A stretch of DNA of 64,000 nt from Rhodopirellula sp. SM50 (GCF_002289565.1 NZ_NTFY01000039.1:1-64000), one strand, 5' to 3'. Positions 17,548 through 26,022 are shown, numbered from the stretch's first letter. The notes: generated by a model from the sequence alone, not told the origin. Translations and numbers: made by a program.

Positions 17548-18030
17548 ATGAACACTCATAAAAAACTGATCGACCTACTCAAGGACTTCGACACAGCAAT
17601 GCTCGTCACCCGCAGCGTCGAGGGTGCAATCAACGCCCGTCCGATGGCGGTCGCTCAAGTGGAACCAGACGGCCAACTCTGGTTTGTGACCGAGCGAAGT
17701 TCGGGCAAAGTCTCCGATGTGGCGCTCGATTCAGAAGTTGCCGTGACCATGCAAGCGTCAAATAAGTTCGTGTCGATCTCCGGGACTGCGCACCCGAGCG
17801 ATGATCAAGCGAAGCTGGACGAACTATGGAGCGAAGGCTGGAAAGTTTGGTTCCCCGACGGCAAGTCCAGTGAGAAGATTTTATTGTTGCGGATCGAACC
17901 GTCACGGGGCGAATACTGGGATCACTCCGGCTTAACCGGCGTGAAGTATTTGCTGAAAGCCGGTACCGCCTATTTGCAAGGCGAACGTCCCGCCACAGAT
18001 GCCGCAACCAACGCTTCTGTTTCGATGTAA
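17548..18030 (+). CDS. Pyridoxamine-oxidase-fold general stress protein
   Basis: 160 residues of the PNPOx-like split-barrel flavin-binding fold, closest in layout to general stress protein 26 (YdaG): LLKDFDTAMLVTRSVEGAINARPM, LWFVTERSSGKVSDV, VAVTMQASNKFVSISG, LRIEPSRGEYWD. Such proteins bind FMN, F420 or haem; the ligand cannot be told from sequence alone. It has its own ribosome site (AGGAATAGGACC at 17536) and lies 117 bases after the PfpI gene with no clear promoter of its own. Confidence 0.9.
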   Translation: MNTHKKLIDLLKDFDTAMLVTRSVEGAINARPMAVAQVEPDGQLWFVTERSSGKVSDVALDSEVAVTMQASNKFVSISGTAHPSDDQAKLDELWSEGWKVWFPDGKSSEKILLLRIEPSRGEYWDHSGLTGVKYLLKAGTAYLQGERPATDAATNASVSM

Positions 18031-18085
18031 ACCCGCGTGCCTTGCTGCCGCGCTTTCCACTCCCCCAAAAAACAACGAGAGAACC

Positions 18086-18727
18086 ATGCGACTCGCTGCC
18101 TCCCTACTAACGATGATGTTCGTAACAATCGCAATCGCCGACGATGGATTGTTCGACGACAATGACAACGCAACCGCGGCGGGTGACGTTCTCGAAGCCC
18201 GGGGCGAACTGGCCACCGGCCTCGGTAAGGGTGCCTATTTGAAATCCTTGTCGGCCGAGCAATTGCAGGAAGCGCTGGCGCTGAGGCTCAAGAATCGCGA
18301 GGAGCGGGTTGAGCAATACTATGAACTGCGTGATCTGCGGGACGAGGAAATCGCGGAGCAGCACACGCCGTTATCAGAGGAGAAGCGTCGTGAAATCGGC
18401 AAACGGATGGCCCCGGATCGATTGAAAGAAAACCAGATCGATCGACAGTCCGGCGAACTCTACTGGCCTCAGCCGCTGGACCATTCCGCCCTGAAACCGT
18501 ACCGCAAACCGATCGAAGAAACGTTTGCGAAACGTTCGAGCCCCGGGGAAACGTATCGGCGAATGGATTATGCAAAAGTCCACCGAATGGTCAACTTGAT
18601 CCACGAAGCGGTGGACTCGATCAAGGATCAACTGGATCCCCAGGAGTTCACCGCATTGAAAAGCTATCTCCGGCAAATCGATTATGAAGCCAGATTCAAC
18701 GGTTCCGACAAGAGGGTTGACTACTGA
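18086..18727 (+). CDS. Secreted charged protein of unknown function
   Basis: 213 residues. The ATG at 18086 gives a signal peptide (RLAASLLTMMFVTIAIADD), so the longer upstream frame is rejected. The mature part is rich in Glu, Arg and Leu, with a long predicted helix (LSAEQLQEALALRLKNREER) and a second helical region near the C-terminus (MVNLIHEAVDSIKDQLDP). I recognise no domain. Its stop overlaps the start of the zinc-ribbon gene by one base, so the two are coupled. Confidence 0.75.
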   Translation: MRLAASLLTMMFVTIAIADDGLFDDNDNATAAGDVLEARGELATGLGKGAYLKSLSAEQLQEALALRLKNREERVEQYYELRDLRDEEIAEQHTPLSEEKRREIGKRMAPDRLKENQIDRQSGELYWPQPLDHSALKPYRKPIEETFAKRSSPGETYRRMDYAKVHRMVNLIHEAVDSIKDQLDPQEFTALKSYLRQIDYEARFNGSDKRVDY

Positions 18728-18927
18728 TGAGCGATGATCGATCCGCTTCACCGTTGAACATGACTCCCTGTCCACAGTGCGGCATTGATGTGCACGACCG
18801 TGCGGTCGCGTGTCCCAACTGTGGCACAAAGATCTATGTGAACTCGCCTGCTGACATCACGCCGACCAGACACCCGCCTGGTTCATCAAGTGACCGCTCT
18901 GTTCAAAACCGACCAGATGGTCAATAG
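18727..18927 (+). CDS. Small zinc-ribbon protein
   Basis: 66 residues with four cysteines spaced as a zinc ribbon: C15-x2-C18 (CPQCGIDV) and C29-x2-C32 (CPNCGTKI). The remainder is a disordered Pro/Ser-rich tail. No catalytic domain is attached. It overlaps the preceding secreted-protein gene by one base (TGATG). The role is unknown. Confidence 0.72.
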   Translation: MSDDRSASPLNMTPCPQCGIDVHDRAVACPNCGTKIYVNSPADITPTRHPPGSSSDRSVQNRPDGQ

Positions 18928-19010
18928 AACGGTGTGACGCTTCAGGGGATTACTTCCCTACAAACCTCTTCTTCTTCCGCTGCCAGAATTGACCTCTCGA
19001 GGAACCTAAC

Positions 19011-19355
19011 ATGATTGAACAGATGCAAGAAAAGTTTAGCGATTTACGCGACACGGCGGCGGACCGCTTTCACGATGAACCGGATGGGCGCAATACCGGG
19101 ATCGGAAAAACGGAGAATCTGCTGGCCTATGCTGCCGCGCTGGGCGCGACATTGGTGGCACGCAACGCGTTGCAGGCCGGGTGGCGCACCACGCTCAATC
19201 GCGAGCCACCGAAGAATCCCACGTCGCCGGACGTCGATTGGAAAGACGCACTGCTATGGGGTGCGGTCTCCGGCGCACTGGTCGGCATCGTGCGAATTGC
19301 TTCGCGGCGTGCTTCCTCAGGAGCTTACAACAGATACCTGTCGCGGGAACGTTGA
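19011..19355 (+). CDS. DUF4235-like small membrane protein
   Basis: 114 residues with two hydrophobic segments (about 36-52 and 80-98). The motif set REPPKNPTSPDVDWKDALLWG, then SGALVGIVRIASRR, matches the DUF4235 family of actinobacterial and other small membrane proteins, often near stress genes. Function is unknown. The start is supported by GAGGAACC at 18999. Confidence 0.78.
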   Translation: MIEQMQEKFSDLRDTAADRFHDEPDGRNTGIGKTENLLAYAAALGATLVARNALQAGWRTTLNREPPKNPTSPDVDWKDALLWGAVSGALVGIVRIASRRASSGAYNRYLSRER

Positions 19356-19440
19356 AGCGCAGAAGCATCAACGGGCCGATGTCTCACGTGCGGGGACGTT
19401 CTCTGCCTGCATCTCACTTCTTCACATAAGGAAATGACGT

Positions 19441-20562
19441 ATGAGCCAATCCATCCCTTCGATTGGTGTCGAAGAAGAATACCAGCTTGTCGATCCCACC
19501 AGCGGACGATTGTTGCCCAATTGCAAACGGGTGATCGAACAGATCGGGAAACAGACGGTGGCGGACATCCAGCACGAACTTCACCTCACTCAGATCGAGA
19601 TGGCGTCGAAGGTCTGCAGCACATTGGACGAGGTGCGTCGAAGTGTCAGCAACGTTCGCGGTGAACTCATCGTCGCCTCGGGCAACACGGGCTCCACCCT
19701 GGTCGCAGCCGGAACCAATCCGTTGCCCGTCCCCGATTCGGACTCATTCACCCCCAAGCGGCGCTATCAAGTGATGAGTCAGCGGTTTCAACAAATCGCC
19801 CGTGACATGCTGATCTTCGGTTGCCACGTCCACGTGTCCATGGAAGATCGATCGATGGGCGTGCAGGTGATGAACCAGTGTCGTCGTTGGTTGCCGATTC
19901 TGCAGGCTCTCTCGGCCAATTCACCGTATTGGGACGGAGAAGACACAGGGTACGCGAGCTATCGACGTGAACTGTGGGCGCAGTGGCCAATGGCCGGCCC
20001 GCCACCGCATTTCGATGACCTCGCCGACTATGAAGCGTGTGTCGGTGACCTGGTGCATGCCGGGGCGATCAAGGATGAAAGTTTTATTTACTGGGACATC
20101 CGCCTGCCAACCAAAGTGCCTACGATTGAGTTTCGCGGTGCCGATGTGATGTTGGCGGTGGAAGAGACCGTCGGCTACGCGGGCCTGATACGAGCCATCG
20201 TGATGCAGGTGATGCAGGACATCCGGTCGAACCGAATCAACCGCCCGATACGATCGAGTGTGCTGTCATACGCGACGTGGCATGCCGCTCGATATGGCAT
20301 CAGCAGGGATCTGGTGGATCCACTGACCTGCGAAAAACTTCCGGCCAGAGAGGCCGTGACTCGATTGCTCGACGAGGTACGTCCGTCATTGGAAACGGCC
20401 GCTGACCTGCAGTGCGTCAACGAGTACGTCCAGCGGCTTTTCGATGCGGGCACCGGAGCTGATCGACAGCGGGCAGCAGTCGGTCCGGACGGTGACGTGA
20501 CGCAGGCAGTCCACTACGCTATCGGCGAAACGGCCCGCAGTGCGGTGGTCAGCGAGTGCTGA
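19441..20562 (+). CDS. YbdK-type carboxylate-amine ligase (GCS2)
   Basis: 373 residues of the glutamate-cysteine ligase 2 family (YbdK). The N-terminal ATP/metal motif SIGVEEEYQLVDP, the central CHVHVSME, and RLPTKVPTIEFRGADVML are all present at the usual places. The family links glutamate to cysteine or another amine, but YbdK-type enzymes have weak GCL activity and their true substrate is uncertain. The ribosome site AAGGA stands 8 bases upstream. Last gene of the plus-strand run that begins with pfpI; convergent with cardiolipin synthase. Confidence 0.92.
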   Translation: MSQSIPSIGVEEEYQLVDPTSGRLLPNCKRVIEQIGKQTVADIQHELHLTQIEMASKVCSTLDEVRRSVSNVRGELIVASGNTGSTLVAAGTNPLPVPDSDSFTPKRRYQVMSQRFQQIARDMLIFGCHVHVSMEDRSMGVQVMNQCRRWLPILQALSANSPYWDGEDTGYASYRRELWAQWPMAGPPPHFDDLADYEACVGDLVHAGAIKDESFIYWDIRLPTKVPTIEFRGADVMLAVEETVGYAGLIRAIVMQVMQDIRSNRINRPIRSSVLSYATWHAARYGISRDLVDPLTCEKLPAREAVTRLLDEVRPSLETAADLQCVNEYVQRLFDAGTGADRQRAAVGPDGDVTQAVHYAIGETARSAVVSEC

Positions 20563-20587
20563 ACAATCGGCTGATCGAACAATCGGC

Positions 20588-21973
20588 TTATAGTTCGGAT
20601 GCAAACAATCGAACGGCTGTTGCCATGGCCGACTGGAACCGGGTCCGACCGTTCGATTTGGATTCGCATTTGCGGGTCAATTGTTCAAACCAATCGCTCA
20701 CGACAGCGATGGTCTCTTTGTCGTGGATCGCGACCGACAATTCGTAATTCAAGTAGAACGAACGAATGTCGAAGTTGGCCGAGCCGACCAACGCAACAAG
20801 GTCGTCGACGATACCGATTTTGGCATGCACCATCCGATCCATGTGTCGATGGATCTTGCAGCCCTTTTCGACAAGATCCTCGAAGAAGTCCTCGCGGGCA
20901 TAGTCGACTGGCCTGAGATCGCTGACCTGGGGGATCAATATCTGAACGTCGATTCCTCGCCGGCACGCCATCTCCAGTGACTTCATCGCATGGGGCGGCG
21001 GCACGAAATACGGCGTGCAAATCCAGATTCGTTCTGTGGCCTGGTGAATCACGCATTGCCAAAAATCGGCGACGATTTCATCGGGACCGTCGGGACCGAT
21101 CGGCATCACGGTGATCCGCGAACCGCTATTGGGATCTGGCCTATCGTTTTCAGTCAATTCGCTCGGCGGTAGCCCTTCGTCCGTCTCAAAATTCCAATCG
21201 CTGCAAAAAACAGATTGCAATTGAGTCGCCGCGGGGCCATCGATGTACAGACTCATGTCTACCCACGCGTCGTCATCAGGCGGATCGGCGAGTTCGTCTT
21301 CGACGATGTTTGCTCCGCCCAAAATGGCCCGTTCACCGTCCGCCACCGCCAGCTTTCGGTGATTGCGAAAATTCAAATAAGCCAACCGCGAGAGTTGGGA
21401 CATGCGTTTGAATCGATGGACACGGCCCCCCGCATCCTCAACACGCTGCAGCAGTTCTTCGTCCAAAAAGAACGATCCAAAACCGTCGACCAGCAATCGA
21501 ACCTGAACCCCCTGGCGTGCTTTGTCGCACAGCAAATCGACAAGTTTGATGCTGCTCTCCTTCTCATCCATGATAAAGGTCATCACGTAAATGGCTTTCT
21601 GGGCGCTGGCAACCAATTCCATAAAAGCATCGCGCACCTCTGGCGGATCAGAGAGCAATCGAACTTCGTTGCCCGATGTCGGTGGACACAGTTCTCTCGA
21701 GATCAACAGTCGCTCGACCGCGTCGCGCGGCGTTTCAGTGGCACCTGGGAATTGCGGCATCTCCACCAACTTACGCGTCACGTGCTCTTCGGAAATCTTT
21801 CGCCCACCGAGCCAGAGAAACAGCAGCAAACCAATGGGCGGCGACAGCAGGATGAGCCCGAGCCAACCGATTCGACCGACGTTATGTCGCTCCTCATTGC
21901 GGATCATCGTCATCGCCAAGATCGTCAGGAATGCTCCGACGACTGAACTGAGATAAGCGACGATCCAAATCAT
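20588..21973 (-). CDS. cls: Cardiolipin synthase (PLD superfamily)
   Basis: 461 residues. Two N-terminal membrane helices (1-60) are followed by two phospholipase-D catalytic motifs, NHRKLAVADGERAILGGAN (about 215) and VHAKIGIVDDLVALVGSAN (about 400), as in bacterial ClsA. It joins two phosphatidylglycerols to cardiolipin and glycerol in the inner membrane. Length and motif spacing are standard. Part of a lipid-related theme with the PC-synthase-like, diacylglycerol-kinase and PAP2 genes at 34.8-37.7 kb. I found no sigma-54 site in front of it, unlike most neighbours. Confidence 0.95.
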   Translation of the reverse strand: MIWIVAYLSSVVGAFLTILAMTMIRNEERHNVGRIGWLGLILLSPPIGLLLFLWLGGRKISEEHVTRKLVEMPQFPGATETPRDAVERLLISRELCPPTSGNEVRLLSDPPEVRDAFMELVASAQKAIYVMTFIMDEKESSIKLVDLLCDKARQGVQVRLLVDGFGSFFLDEELLQRVEDAGGRVHRFKRMSQLSRLAYLNFRNHRKLAVADGERAILGGANIVEDELADPPDDDAWVDMSLYIDGPAATQLQSVFCSDWNFETDEGLPPSELTENDRPDPNSGSRITVMPIGPDGPDEIVADFWQCVIHQATERIWICTPYFVPPPHAMKSLEMACRRGIDVQILIPQVSDLRPVDYAREDFFEDLVEKGCKIHRHMDRMVHAKIGIVDDLVALVGSANFDIRSFYLNYELSVAIHDKETIAVVSDWFEQLTRKCESKSNGRTRFQSAMATAVRLFASEL

Positions 21974-22026
21974 GACGAAGTCCTCGGCGGTCCGTGTCCG
22001 GCTGAAAGTTGGGCGAATAACGGCAA

Positions 22027-22160
22027 GCGGAAAAGGGGTCAGGCACGAATGGCACGGGCATTCGTCAAACGAGATTCAGCAACCGTTGGTGTCTAGCCTT
22101 TAGGCGATTCCCGGTCGCTGCAACGCAGCGACAGTGAGCGGCTAAAGCCTGCTCACCAAC
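22027..22160. repeat. REP-C arm plus REP-A element
   Basis: A single REP-C arm (GCGGAAAAGGGGTCAGGCAC, 22027-22046) is followed, 58 bases from its start, by a complete REP-A palindrome (22085-22160: GTTGGTGT..AGCCTTTAGGCG..CGGTCGCTGC..GCAGCGAC..AAGCCTGCTCACCAAC). The same pair with nearly the same spacing is found at 57411-57543. Confidence 0.85.
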
Positions 22161-22175
22161 GCTGACGGACGTTTC

Positions 22176-22883
22176 TCAACGACTCAGTCCGTCCTCTGTA
22201 ATGGACAGTTCGACGGAGTCTTTGACTTCGACTTTCGAACCTGATCCAGTCAAGCTTAGCGTCGCCGGGAAACAGCGTTTCATAGTAATGATGGAGCGTG
22301 CTGGAAGTTCGACTTCGTCTTCGCTGTCGTTGGAAGTGACGACGAGCGTTTGAAACTGTTGGGTCTGGTTGGTCACTTTGACTTCGATCGCAGATGATTT
22401 CGGCCGCCCGAACAACTGAACGGCGTAATACGTCACGCCATCGGTGGACGCGACCGCAACACCCGTTTCGGTCACGAAGTCGGCCAAAATGTTTTCCCGG
22501 TGTGGCGGCGAGTCGATCCAGCCTTGCACAAACACTTCGGTCAGCGACTCGGCCGTCACCTCACCGGTGTTTGTTCGGTAGGCGATGTTCTCCCGCACCA
22601 CGCAATACTGATAACCGGAGTCTTTGGCACGCTCGGCCGGTGTTCGGCCGTCGGCATGGTGACCATACTTTCCTGACTTTGCCATGAAGGTTGCGAATTT
22701 GGATGCCGTTGCAACCAATTCATCATTCGAGCCGATCGGCGGCAGATCATGTTTTTCCCGATAGTCGTTGGTCTGATCCAAGATCGCCTGTTCCACTGCT
22801 TGAATCATCTTGCTGTCGGGCGTTTCAGCGTTGATCAAAGTGTTCACGGCGACCAGCATGAGGAGGGCTGCAGATACTCGCAT
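22176..22883 (-). CDS. Secreted CAP/SCP domain protein
   Basis: 235 residues from the ATG at 22883, which gives a signal peptide (RVSAALLMLVAVNTLINA). Residues 30-160 form a CAP (CRISP/antigen 5/PR-1) domain: ILDQTNDYREKHDLPPI, the first cavity His in YGHHADG, RENIAYR, and the conserved GWIDSPPHRENILADF. Bacterial CAP proteins are extracellular and may bind lipids or act on the wall. The C-terminal 75 residues form an added beta-rich domain. Third gene of the operon DUF1206-DUF421-CAP. Confidence 0.9.
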   Translation of the reverse strand: MRVSAALLMLVAVNTLINAETPDSKMIQAVEQAILDQTNDYREKHDLPPIGSNDELVATASKFATFMAKSGKYGHHADGRTPAERAKDSGYQYCVVRENIAYRTNTGEVTAESLTEVFVQGWIDSPPHRENILADFVTETGVAVASTDGVTYYAVQLFGRPKSSAIEVKVTNQTQQFQTLVVTSNDSEDEVELPARSIITMKRCFPATLSLTGSGSKVEVKDSVELSITEDGLSR

Positions 22884-22923
22884 TGTAAAAGCTCCAATTA
22901 GGTTTGATGAGCGGGGCAATTGT

Positions 22924-23472
22924 TTAACGACTTTCGAACAACCGTTCTGCTCCGATGACGGAGTCGAAGATTGTGGGTTCCATTTTTGTGTCTTTGCTGG
23001 AGTGCAAGACGGAGACGTCACCAGTGGTCTCAAACACCACCGCTTTGACCTGATCGAAACTCATCGCATTGGCCTCACGGAGCTTTGCGAAGAGATCACT
23101 TTCGGTCATGTTGGTTTGGCGAAGATTGTCGTACAGGATTTCTGATCCTGCCATCAGCAACAACGGCTGATTGTCGATGGTGTTGCTCACCCGGTCTGAG
23201 CGCACCCTCAATGCCGCCAGCAACCACTGGATCCCAAACAAGCAGAGGATTGCAAACATTCCCATCAAGAGAGTCGGCGATGGTCCGGATACGGTCGACC
23301 CGAACATCGATCCGACGGCAATGGTCATTGCGAAATCGGCAGCCGACATTTTTGAAAAACTGCGCAGACCAACGGTTCGTGTGTAGAGCAGAATGCTGGC
23401 GTACAGCACGACCGCTGACAGCGCAATCATCGCCAGGTCTGTCAGTGCGACGGAAATCCATTTTTCAAACAT
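22924..23472 (-). CDS. DUF421/YetF-like membrane protein
   Basis: 182 residues: three N-terminal membrane helices (about 10-30, 38-58, 62-85), then the cytoplasmic alpha/beta DUF421 domain (SNTIDNQPLLLMAGSEIL, NMTESDLFAKLREAN, AVVFETTGDVSVL). Membrane-part signatures LRSFSKMSAADFAMTIAVGS are typical of the YetF family. Function is not established. It starts four bases after the DUF1206 stop and is followed 40 bases later by the CAP gene. Confidence 0.93.
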   Translation of the reverse strand: MFEKWISVALTDLAMIALSAVVLYASILLYTRTVGLRSFSKMSAADFAMTIAVGSMFGSTVSGPSPTLLMGMFAILCLFGIQWLLAALRVRSDRVSNTIDNQPLLLMAGSEILYDNLRQTNMTESDLFAKLREANAMSFDQVKAVVFETTGDVSVLHSSKDTKMEPTIFDSVIGAERLFESR

Positions 23473-23476
23473 CCGA

Positions 23477-24349
23477 TCACCCCACGTTGAACTTGCGGAA
23501 CCAGCCCAACAACATCGAGTGGACCGCGTAGCACATCAATCCAAAACCGGTGATACCGAGAAGGACTTTTCCGTAGGCCTGCGACGCGATCGCAGCCAAT
23601 GCGTCGCTCATGCCGGCGATCTCACCGTCGGATGTCCCCTGGACTGCCGAGATGGTGATGAAGGTGCCGATGATTGCGAATGCGATGCCACGCGTACTGA
23701 GCCCCATTCGGCCAACGTGCAGTGCAATCGTACGAGTCGTTTCGCTCATCGCCGCCAAATCATACTTGGTCATGAACTTGGCCTGATACGCTTTGTAGAC
23801 CAAATAGAAAGCGACTCCGATGATGACGACGCCCGCAATCGCGAGCACGATTCGCCCCCACGTCGAATCCAACAACGAACTGGCAGGCCCACCCTGTGTG
23901 TTTCCCGAACTTGACGTCAGCCCCAATGCCATCGATCCGGCGTACCCTCCAAGTGCAACGTATGCCAGTCCGCTAATCGCGTAACCGATGCGTTTAAAAA
24001 TGCCCTTCAAGTCTCGCCCCTCGCCTTCGGTGTCTTTGGCAGCTTGCACCCATCGCCATGCGGTGTAACCGAGCAACCCGATCGCAACCAAACCAAGCAG
24101 CAACCGGCCAAATGGCTGTTTCCCGATCTCTTGGATCGCTTCTCGAGATCCCGAGATTTCACCCCCTGCACCGATCGCCAACTTGAAGGCCAGGAAACCG
24201 ATGATGAAGTAGACGATCCCCTTGGCGACATACCCAGCGCGTCCTAACGTTTCGATCCACGAGGGGACTTCAGGCATCGAACGGGTTTCAAATCCGTGCC
24301 ACGATGGACGCTCGGATGCACGGGACGTGGAAGCTTGATGGGTCGACAT
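23477..24349 (-). CDS. DUF1206 membrane protein
   Basis: 290 residues from ATG 24349 (MSTHQAS). Six membrane helices are arranged as three repeats of the DUF1206 unit, each with a glycine-rich pair: LGRAGYVAKGIVYFIIG, IGYAISGLAYVALGGYAG, VGRMGLSTRGIAFAIIG. Function is unknown; the family is common in stress islands. The longer frame upstream is rejected because the strong sigma-54 promoter (24432-24446) would start the transcript near 24420, downstream of the longest possible start at 24466. First gene of a three-gene operon. Confidence 0.92.
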   Translation of the reverse strand: MSTHQASTSRASERPSWHGFETRSMPEVPSWIETLGRAGYVAKGIVYFIIGFLAFKLAIGAGGEISGSREAIQEIGKQPFGRLLLGLVAIGLLGYTAWRWVQAAKDTEGEGRDLKGIFKRIGYAISGLAYVALGGYAGSMALGLTSSSGNTQGGPASSLLDSTWGRIVLAIAGVVIIGVAFYLVYKAYQAKFMTKYDLAAMSETTRTIALHVGRMGLSTRGIAFAIIGTFITISAVQGTSDGEIAGMSDALAAIASQAYGKVLLGITGFGLMCYAVHSMLLGWFRKFNVG

Positions 24350-24431
24350 GAGACAAATTCCAAAGGGATTGGCGGATCGATAGACAAACAGGGTGGCAGG
24401 CACGAACCACAAGAGTTGGCACCGACTGGGG

Positions 24432-24446
24432 GCAAACTGCGTGCCA
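24432..24446 (-). promoter_or_regulatory. Sigma-54 promoter of DUF1206 operon (exact)
   Basis: On the minus strand: TGGCAC-GCAGT-TTGC, an exact fit to the -24/-12 consensus including the G after TGGCAC. Predicted start near 24420, 71 bases before the ATG at 24349. Confidence 0.8.
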
Positions 24447-24479
24447 AGAGCTGTACCCAGATCCACCTACACGATCATT

Positions 24480-24495
24480 TGGCACAGTGTTTGCT
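24480..24495 (+). promoter_or_regulatory. Sigma-54 promoter of lipoprotein gene (exact)
   Basis: TGGCAC-AGTGT-TTGCT, an exact consensus fit. Predicted start near 24506, 64 bases before the lipoprotein ATG at 24570. It faces away from the minus-strand site at 24432-24446; the -24 boxes are about 35 bases apart. Confidence 0.8.
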
Positions 24496-24569
24496 TCATT
24501 CGCTGGCAAGCCGGCGTTAGTCAATGTCTGACTGCACGGCAAGAGAACGAAACCAACGAGGAAACAAAA

Positions 24570-24902
24570 ATGAAGTATGCACTGAGCCTGTTGATGCTGA
24601 CCGCTGGAATGACATTGGTTGGATGCAATGACAGCGTGTACGACGAACAAGCAGATGAAGTCCGTGAAAGCTCTCAGGAATACGCTGAGAGCATTCGCGA
24701 ACAAGCCGACAATGAAGCCGCACAGGTCGAAGACCGCTATGAAGCTGCCAAGCCGGCTTTAGAAGAATCAGCCGATGAGCGAGCTGAGGCGATCGAAGAA
24801 CGCGGCGAAGAAAAAGCGGACGCAATTGAGGAAGCCGGCGAACAACGCGCAGACCAACTGGAAGAGATGGACGATGAGGAAGTCGTCGAAGAAGTCGAAT
24901 AG
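24570..24902 (+). CDS. Small acidic coiled-coil lipoprotein
   Basis: 110 residues. The signal peptide ends in a lipobox with the modified cysteine at C19 (GMTLVGCND), so the mature protein is anchored by lipid. The rest is almost entirely charged helix rich in Glu, Ala, Asp and Arg, with repeated modules ERAEAIEERGEEKADAIEE and GEQRADQLEEM in heptad-like spacing. No known domain. ATG 24570 is chosen for the lipobox; AACGAGGAAAC precedes it. Divergent from the DUF1206 operon and driven by an exact sigma-54 site. Confidence 0.85.
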   Translation: MKYALSLLMLTAGMTLVGCNDSVYDEQADEVRESSQEYAESIREQADNEAAQVEDRYEAAKPALEESADERAEAIEERGEEKADAIEEAGEQRADQLEEMDDEEVVEEVE

Positions 24903-24971
24903 TCGGTCGCCGGGGTGAACACCCCATGCGTCGGCAGCTTCTTTTCCCCGTCGCGATCCTACAGAGTTGAC

Positions 24972-25129
24972 GGCCTGTCGATTGAGTCGATCTTGCACCT
25001 TCAACGCGATGGCGCCAGGGCGACGCGTAAGCGCGGGGCGCCGCGTGGCCGCTTGCTAACGCGTGCGGGCTTCAATCGACGGGCTTCTTAGACACCGGCA
25101 GTGGTCACCCCACTGCCGGTTTTTTTTTT
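24972..25129 (+). ncRNA. Structured intergenic segment, possible RNA
   Basis: In the 322-base gap after the lipoprotein gene, 24973-24986 (GCCTGTCGATTGAG) can pair with 25070-25084 (CTTCAATCGACGGGC), enclosing GC-rich inverted repeats (ACGCGTAAGCG and CGCTTGCTAACGCGT; GGCGCC pairs). A textbook intrinsic terminator follows. It could be the structured 3' end of the lipoprotein mRNA, a REP-like element, or a small RNA. No known RNA family is recognised. Confidence 0.35.
25094..25129 (+). terminator. Intrinsic terminator
   Basis: ACCGGCAGTGG and CCACTGCCGGT form an 11-base-pair stem with the five-base loop TCACC, followed by ten T residues on the plus strand. It ends plus-strand transcription from the lipoprotein gene before the convergent gene whose stop is at 25225. 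Confidence 0.93.
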
Positions 25130-25224
25130 GGAGGGAAACACCAGCTCTCGAGGAAAACGTACCACTCGAAACGAAACAATTTCGATCCACAGAACTGTCC
25201 CAGGCTGCTCCGTTGTCCGCTGTT

Positions 25225-25974
25225 TCACGATCCACGTCGCCAGCCATCATTGGCCGGCAATTGACCATCTGGTCGCTGATCGTCCAGCACCAACTCGGAT
25301 GCGTAAGCCAAGACGTCCACGGCGATTTCGGCGACGATGACACGGCCTTTCGCCAGCCAGGCCGCCGCAAACGACCACACTGCGATCGATTCCATCCACA
25401 GCAGAAAATTAAAATCGTTGAACCACTGCTTCCATTGACCGCCCAGCAGAAACAAATACGCGGCCATGGCGATCATGCAGAGCAAGATGACCAATCCACT
25501 GGCGCGGTAGATCCAACTCCGCTCACGCAAGTGTGGTTCTTGCTCAAGTCTCGCGTCACGCGGGAAGTGGTACAACGAGTAACACGCCAGCGTCAGAAAG
25601 AAAACGCCACCGCTGACGGTGTGCAAGTAGCCGCTCAGCGATTTTTGCACGAGCGGATCGCTGGCATAGTCGAGCGGAAACAAGGCGATACCCAATGCTG
25701 AAACGCCACCGGCATTCGCCGACCAGTTCTCCACCCAATCGTAGCCGCGATAGCAGAACAAAAACACGCCGATCGCACACAACGTCCCGACGAACACGTC
25801 GCGCATCGGTGTGTGGTAATAGCTGCTCATGTTGTCCTGGATCGGGACCCCGGAAAGCCAACCGCCACCGACAAGCATCACGGGGAGCGCCAGCCCGCTC
25901 AACCCCACCGCACGCCGGATCGTCAGGTACGACGCAACCAGCGTGCTCGTACTCTCGGCCGCATCATGAATCAC
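25225..25974 (-). CDS. Polytopic membrane protein of unknown function
   Basis: 249 residues with about seven membrane helices. Conserved-looking polar motifs are MSSYYHTPMRDVFVGTLCAI, FCYRGYDW, HTVSGGVFFLTLAC and LWMESIAVWSFAAAWLAKG. His, Asp and Glu in or next to helices suggest a site inside the membrane, but I cannot place it in a named family. The GTG start at 25974 is preferred to ATG 26058 because the sigma-54 site at 26023-26037 would start the transcript near 26011, downstream of that ATG. Confidence 0.75.
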   Translation of the reverse strand: MIHDAAESTSTLVASYLTIRRAVGLSGLALPVMLVGGGWLSGVPIQDNMSSYYHTPMRDVFVGTLCAIGVFLFCYRGYDWVENWSANAGGVSALGIALFPLDYASDPLVQKSLSGYLHTVSGGVFFLTLACYSLYHFPRDARLEQEPHLRERSWIYRASGLVILLCMIAMAAYLFLLGGQWKQWFNDFNFLLWMESIAVWSFAAAWLAKGRVIVAEIAVDVLAYASELVLDDQRPDGQLPANDGWRRGS

Positions 25975-26022
25975 GTCAATCCCTGAGAAAAGTAATGGTC
26001 GATCAGATCTCACGCTATTTGA

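Noticed and set aside
24390-24569. In-frame extension upstream of the lipoprotein ATG at 24570
   Set aside because: It would place coding sequence over the exact sigma-54 site and bury the lipobox signal peptide.
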